Source: an uncultured Eubacteriales bacterium (lineage in GTDB: Bacteria; Bacillota; Clostridia; Christensenellales; Borkfalkiaceae). From it: a stretch of 8,056 nucleotides of DNA. Positions 5,662 to 8,056 of this stretch are shown one piece after another (position 1 is the stretch's first letter; each line of letters starts with the position of its first letter). The notes below the pieces were generated by a model. The model was not told where the DNA came from. It saw only the letters and a list, made by a program, of their open reading frames with translations, and made no database searches. The position numbers and the translations under genes are program-made. The stretch lies in the NCBI GenBank assembly GCA_900554485.1, contig USHO01000047.1, forward strand, positions 1-8,056, read 5' to 3'.

Positions 5662-7206
5662 TTATTTCGACCTTGCATCGAACACTACGTTACAGAGCCC
5701 GTCGGCAAAGTCGGGTTCGTGCGTAACCAGAATAAGCGCGCCTTCGTATGCCGAAAGAGCCTCTTTCAGGGCTTTTTTCGCCTTGACGTCGAGATGGTTC
5801 GTCGGCTCGTCGAGTATCAGAATATTAGACGACGAATTGCCCGTAATCGCCAGTTTGAGACGCATCATCTCGCCGCCGGAAAGATTTGAGACCGGCTTTG
5901 TCGCAAGTTCGCCGGCAAGCCCGACTTTCGCAAGAGCCGCGCGTACCTCTTTCTGCGAGGAGCGCGGATACGCGTCGAGATATGCGCCGTAAGCCGAAAG
6001 ATTGCCGTTGTCGAAACGGAGTTCCTGTTCGATATAGCCTATTTTTGCTGCCGGGTGAAATAAAAACGAACCGCCGAGCAACGGTATCTTATGCAAAAGC
6101 GTCTTTATCAGCGTGGTTTTGCCGACACCGTTCGTTCCCCTTATCCACACTTTATCCCGCGAATTCATATGCAAAGTAACAGACGGTATAAGTTGTCGGT
6201 CGTAACCGATTTTCAGGTCTTTCACGACGAGCATGTCCTTCGTGTTGAGTTCGATATACGGGAACGAAAACGCGCAGTCTCTCTCTACCGAAGGCTTAGC
6301 CATAACTTCTATTCTTTCAAGCATTTTTTTACGCGAATTCGCCATGCCGGCGGTGGACGCCCTCGCCCCGTTTTTGGCGATGTAATCCTGCATTTTCTTT
6401 ATCTCGGCTTGCTGGCGGTTATAACTGTCTTCGTACTGTTTGTTCAGCATTTCGCGCTGTTCGAGGTATTTGTCGTAGTTGCCCGAGAATTTTCTTATCA
6501 TCCCGTTTTCGATGCTTACGATCGTCGTCGCCACGCGGTTGAGAAACGCCACGTCGTGCGATATGACGAGAAACGTCTTTTTATAAGACGTCAGATATTT
6601 TACGAGCCACTCGACGTGTTCTATGTCGAGGAAATTAGTCGGCTCGTCCAGAAGGGTCAGGTCATGCTCTTCCAAAAGCAGTTTCGACAGCATAAGTTTG
6701 GCTCTTTCCCCACCGGATAAAGTACCGATAACCGCATCATATCCGACTTTATTTATACCGAGACCGTTGGCGACTTTCTTTATCGAAGATTCGAGGTCGT
6801 AATAACCCGCTTCGTCGAGTTTCTGTTGAAGTTTAGCCGATTTGTCTATCAGCCTGTCGAGTTCGTCGCCGTCGGCGGTCGCCATATCGGCGTACATTTT
6901 TTCGAGTTTCTCGTTCACGTCGTCGAGGTATGCGTACGCATTCCTCAGATACGCCATAACCGTTTCGTCTTTCGGCAAAGTAGCGTGCTGATCGAGATAA
7001 CCTACGCGCAGACCCGGCAGGCGTCTGACCTCACCCTCGTCCTGCAACAATTTGCCCGCCAGAATGTTTATAAACGTGGATTTACCCGCCCCGTTAAGTC
7101 CGACGACGCCTATATGCTCGCCGTTGTTTATCGTGAGGTCGGAATTCACGAACAGGTCGCGGTCGTCGTATCTGTGAGATAAACCTTTAATGTCCAAAAT
7201 ACTCAT
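5662..7206 (-). CDS. ABC-F family ATPase (YfmM-like), ribosome-associated, 514 aa
   Basis: A soluble protein with two ABC ATPase domains and no membrane segment. ABC-F proteins bind the ribosomal E site to relieve stalling or displace antibiotics. Domain 1 has Walker A GLNGAGKST (36-44), signature LSGGE (163-167), Walker B LTLLDEPTNFLD (183-194, catalytic E188) and switch H217. A charged coiled linker (about 245-310) follows; in this family it reaches toward the peptidyl-transferase centre. Domain 2 has Walker A GTNGVGKTT (357-365), LSGGE (442-446), DEPTNHLD (466-473, E467) and H496. Length and N-terminus resemble Bacillus YfmM-type ABC-Fs from memory; a resistance role cannot be deduced. ATG 7206 fits the family's MSIL start and an in-frame TAA (7221-7219) precludes extension, yet no Shine-Dalgarno is visible. 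It lies divergent to the 7313 gene. Confidence 0.93.
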   Translation of the reverse strand: MSILDIKGLSHRYDDRDLFVNSDLTINNGEHIGVVGLNGAGKSTFINILAGKLLQDEGEVRRLPGLRVGYLDQHATLPKDETVMAYLRNAYAYLDDVNEKLEKMYADMATADGDELDRLIDKSAKLQQKLDEAGYYDLESSIKKVANGLGINKVGYDAVIGTLSGGERAKLMLSKLLLEEHDLTLLDEPTNFLDIEHVEWLVKYLTSYKKTFLVISHDVAFLNRVATTIVSIENGMIRKFSGNYDKYLEQREMLNKQYEDSYNRQQAEIKKMQDYIAKNGARASTAGMANSRKKMLERIEVMAKPSVERDCAFSFPYIELNTKDMLVVKDLKIGYDRQLIPSVTLHMNSRDKVWIRGTNGVGKTTLIKTLLHKIPLLGGSFLFHPAAKIGYIEQELRFDNGNLSAYGAYLDAYPRSSQKEVRAALAKVGLAGELATKPVSNLSGGEMMRLKLAITGNSSSNILILDEPTNHLDVKAKKALKEALSAYEGALILVTHEPDFADGLCNVVFDARSK

Positions 7207-7215
7207 ACTGTCAAG

Positions 7216-7221
7216 ATTTTA
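7216..7221 (-). promoter_or_regulatory. Possible -10 box directly upstream of the ABC-F start (leaderless candidate)
   Basis: TAAAAT on the minus strand ends nine bases before the ATG at 7206, so transcription from it would begin within two or three bases of the start codon. The hexamer 17 bases further upstream (TAGCGT) is a poor -35. An alternative -10, TATAAT at 7278-7273, would give a leader of about 60 bases but also lacks a good -35. The real promoter is unresolved. Confidence 0.35.
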
Positions 7222-7253
7222 ACATAAACGAATAAAAAACGCTACCGTACGAC

Positions 7254-7282
7254 TTGCTTTTTGCGTAAAAATATTATATACT
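7254..7282 (+). promoter_or_regulatory. Sigma-A-type promoter of the 7313 gene
   Basis: -35 TTGCTT (7254-7259), a 17-base spacer and -10 TATACT (7277-7282). Predicted start is near 7289, giving a leader of about 24 bases that carries GGAG at 7301-7304, eight bases before the ATG. Confidence 0.7.
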
Positions 7283-7312
7283 TAACGGGAATAAACGGTC
7301 GGAGCGGAAAAA

Positions 7313-7792
7313 ATGAAGTTCAGATACAAAATAAACAAATCGATATACGTTACCGTACTTGTGATCCTCGTGTCGCTGGTCGCCGTAGCGTGTTTCACCC
7401 TTAACGTAATAAGACTGGTAAAAGCAATCAACGCCGACTTTATGGGCATGAGCGGTTACGATTACGCATCGCTCGCGTTATGCCTCGTTCTGCCGCTCGT
7501 ATGCGCGGCGTTCATAATCGCATTGCTCGTAAATTCGTACTATAAAACCGAAAACGGCAAACTGATCGTGCGTCTCGGGTTTCTGAAAGACGAATACAAA
7601 GCCGCCGATGCGGAAAGCATTATAAAAAACGTAAAGACCGACGTGCTTACGGTGGTCTTCAAAGACGGCTCGCCGTTAAGAATTATCGTCGCGCCCGACC
7701 ATTTCGACGATTTCTCCGCCGCTCTTATGAAGGAAAATAAAAATATCGTCTACGGCGAAACCGACGAAGACGATAAAAAGAAAAAGAACTGA
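7313..7792 (+). CDS. Small membrane protein, two TM segments plus beta-rich C-terminal domain (159 aa)
   Basis: Not a named family that I recognise. A basic N-terminus (MKFRYKINKS) precedes hydrophobic segments at about 11-33 and 51-74, so the N-terminus and the long tail are probably both cytoplasmic. Residues 77-140 contain short strands (GKLIVRLGF, VLTVVFKDG, LRIIVAP) ending in a helix (FDDFSAALMKENK). This layout is shared with bacterial PH-like domain proteins. The last residues are an unstructured acidic-then-basic tail (DEDDKKKKN). The overall plan matches the 1106 gene, but I see no convincing residue-level alignment between them. ATG 7313 has GGAG eight bases upstream. It is monocistronic: its promoter is at 7254-7282, it diverges from the ABC-F gene, and a strong terminator follows 21 bases after the stop. 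Confidence 0.78.
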   Translation: MKFRYKINKSIYVTVLVILVSLVAVACFTLNVIRLVKAINADFMGMSGYDYASLALCLVLPLVCAAFIIALLVNSYYKTENGKLIVRLGFLKDEYKAADAESIIKNVKTDVLTVVFKDGSPLRIIVAPDHFDDFSAALMKENKNIVYGETDEDDKKKKN

Positions 7793-7813
7793 CCGCGGAA
7801 CGCCGCATATATC

Positions 7814-7849
7814 GACCCCGTCGGACGACATCGTCCGACGGGGTCTTTT
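7814..7849 (+). terminator. Strong rho-independent terminator of the 7313 gene
   Basis: A 14-bp perfect GC-rich stem (GACCCCGTCGGACG at 7814-7827 with its complement at 7832-7845) closes a four-base loop and is followed by TTTT. On the minus strand the hairpin is followed by a mixed sequence (GATATATGC) without a T-run, so it should work mainly for the plus-strand gene. Confidence 0.9.
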
Positions 7850-7856
7850 CAACAAA

Positions 7857-8056
7857 TCAGTCTTGCAGACACTTTATGTAAAACTCCCAGTCCTCGCGGC
7901 TGAAAAAATGCGGTCCGACGCGATGAAAAAACTTGATTTCGCCCGTGTCGTTACGATCGCCCTCCGCCGGGCGGGATTTCATCGGCGTAAGCCCCGTAAG
8001 TCCGTATTCTTTATACGCCTCGCCCGCGACCTCGCAACAGAGGTACTTCGCATCGG
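7857..8056 (-). CDS. Unrecognised protein, C-terminal 65 residues (runs off right edge)
   Basis: An open frame on the minus strand enters from the right edge and ends at TGA 7859-7857. Its visible part begins DAKYLCCEVAGEAYKEYGL and ends EDWEFYIKCLQD. It is polar and mixed-charge with no membrane segment. It has a Cys pair (CC) near the visible beginning, several aromatic residues, and a C-terminal helix-like segment. The codon style (GCG, GAG, GTC, ACG) matches the neighbouring genes, which supports real coding. It converges on the 7313 gene, with the hairpin at 7814-7845 between them. I do not recognise a family; the N-terminal part outside the window is needed. Confidence 0.6.
   Translation of the reverse strand, partial: DAKYLCCEVAGEAYKEYGLTGLTPMKSRPAEGDRNDTGEIKFFHRVGPHFFSREDWEFYIKCLQD

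Noticed and set aside
6091..6720. A 209-codon plus-strand open frame opposite the ABC-F gene
   Set aside because: It is antisense to the Walker, signature and linker regions of a well-supported ATPase; composition is rich in Arg, His, Phe and Val with no coherent fold.
7207..7270. A possible attenuator or leader peptide upstream of the ABC-F gene, as in some antibiotic-resistance ABC-F genes
   Set aside because: Only a 4-base ACGC/GCGT pairing precedes the T6 run on the minus strand, and no convincing small ORF with a ribosome binding site is visible.
1..8056. CRISPR array, insertion sequence, integrase, tRNA or riboswitch
   Set aside because: I found no repeat-spacer pattern, transposase or integrase motif, cloverleaf-like tRNA, or long structured leader; the spacers are short and accounted for by promoters and terminators.

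Overview
The window looks like ordinary chromosomal DNA from an uncultured anaerobic, Clostridia-type member of the Bacillota. The support is AGGAG-type ribosome binding sites, sigma-A-like promoters with 17-bp spacers and TG-extended -10 boxes, factor-independent terminators, and proteins that read like gut-Clostridia families. The genes use many TCG/GCG/ACG/CCG codons and the spacers are AT-rich. This placement is inferred from general appearance, not from a marker gene. I see no rRNA, tRNA, CRISPR array, insertion sequence or phage gene.

Layout from left to right. (1) Positions 1-883, minus strand: a HAD-superfamily phosphatase-like gene with a 4-base GTGA overlap into the start of a MATE-type multidrug/toxin exporter that runs off the left edge. 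A strong promoter lies at 908-936. (2) Positions 884-1105: a divergent spacer with two clusters of the pentamer TTTAC repeated at exact 11-base intervals, a pattern like an OmpR/PhoB-family response-regulator site. (3) Positions 1106-1573, plus strand: a small protein with two membrane segments and a beta-rich, PH-like tail. It ends at a hairpin (1613-1638) that can serve both converging transcripts. (4) Positions 1664-5534, minus strand: a tightly packed four-gene operon. In transcription order it encodes a duplicated DUF1538 membrane protein, two different PII-like (GlnB-fold) proteins, and a cytoplasmic GH78 (alpha-L-rhamnosidase-family) glycosidase. Gaps between genes are 9, 1 and 3 bases. 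(5) Positions 5662-7206, minus strand: a two-domain ABC-F ATPase (ribosome-associated, not a transporter) whose start has no visible Shine-Dalgarno sequence. (6) Positions 7313-7792, plus strand: a second small two-helix membrane protein with a soluble beta-rich tail, with its own promoter and a strong terminator. (7) Positions 7857-8056, minus strand: the C-terminal end of an unrecognised protein.

The most interesting unit is the DUF1538/PII-like/PII-like/GH78 operon. PII proteins commonly gate membrane transporters in response to small effector molecules. A membrane protein of unknown substrate followed directly by two unequal PII-like proteins therefore suggests a transporter or channel with a built-in, possibly heteromeric, sensor. 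Coupling this to a rhamnosidase-type enzyme is unexpected. The 11-base TTTAC array upstream of the 1106 gene is the most striking non-coding signal.
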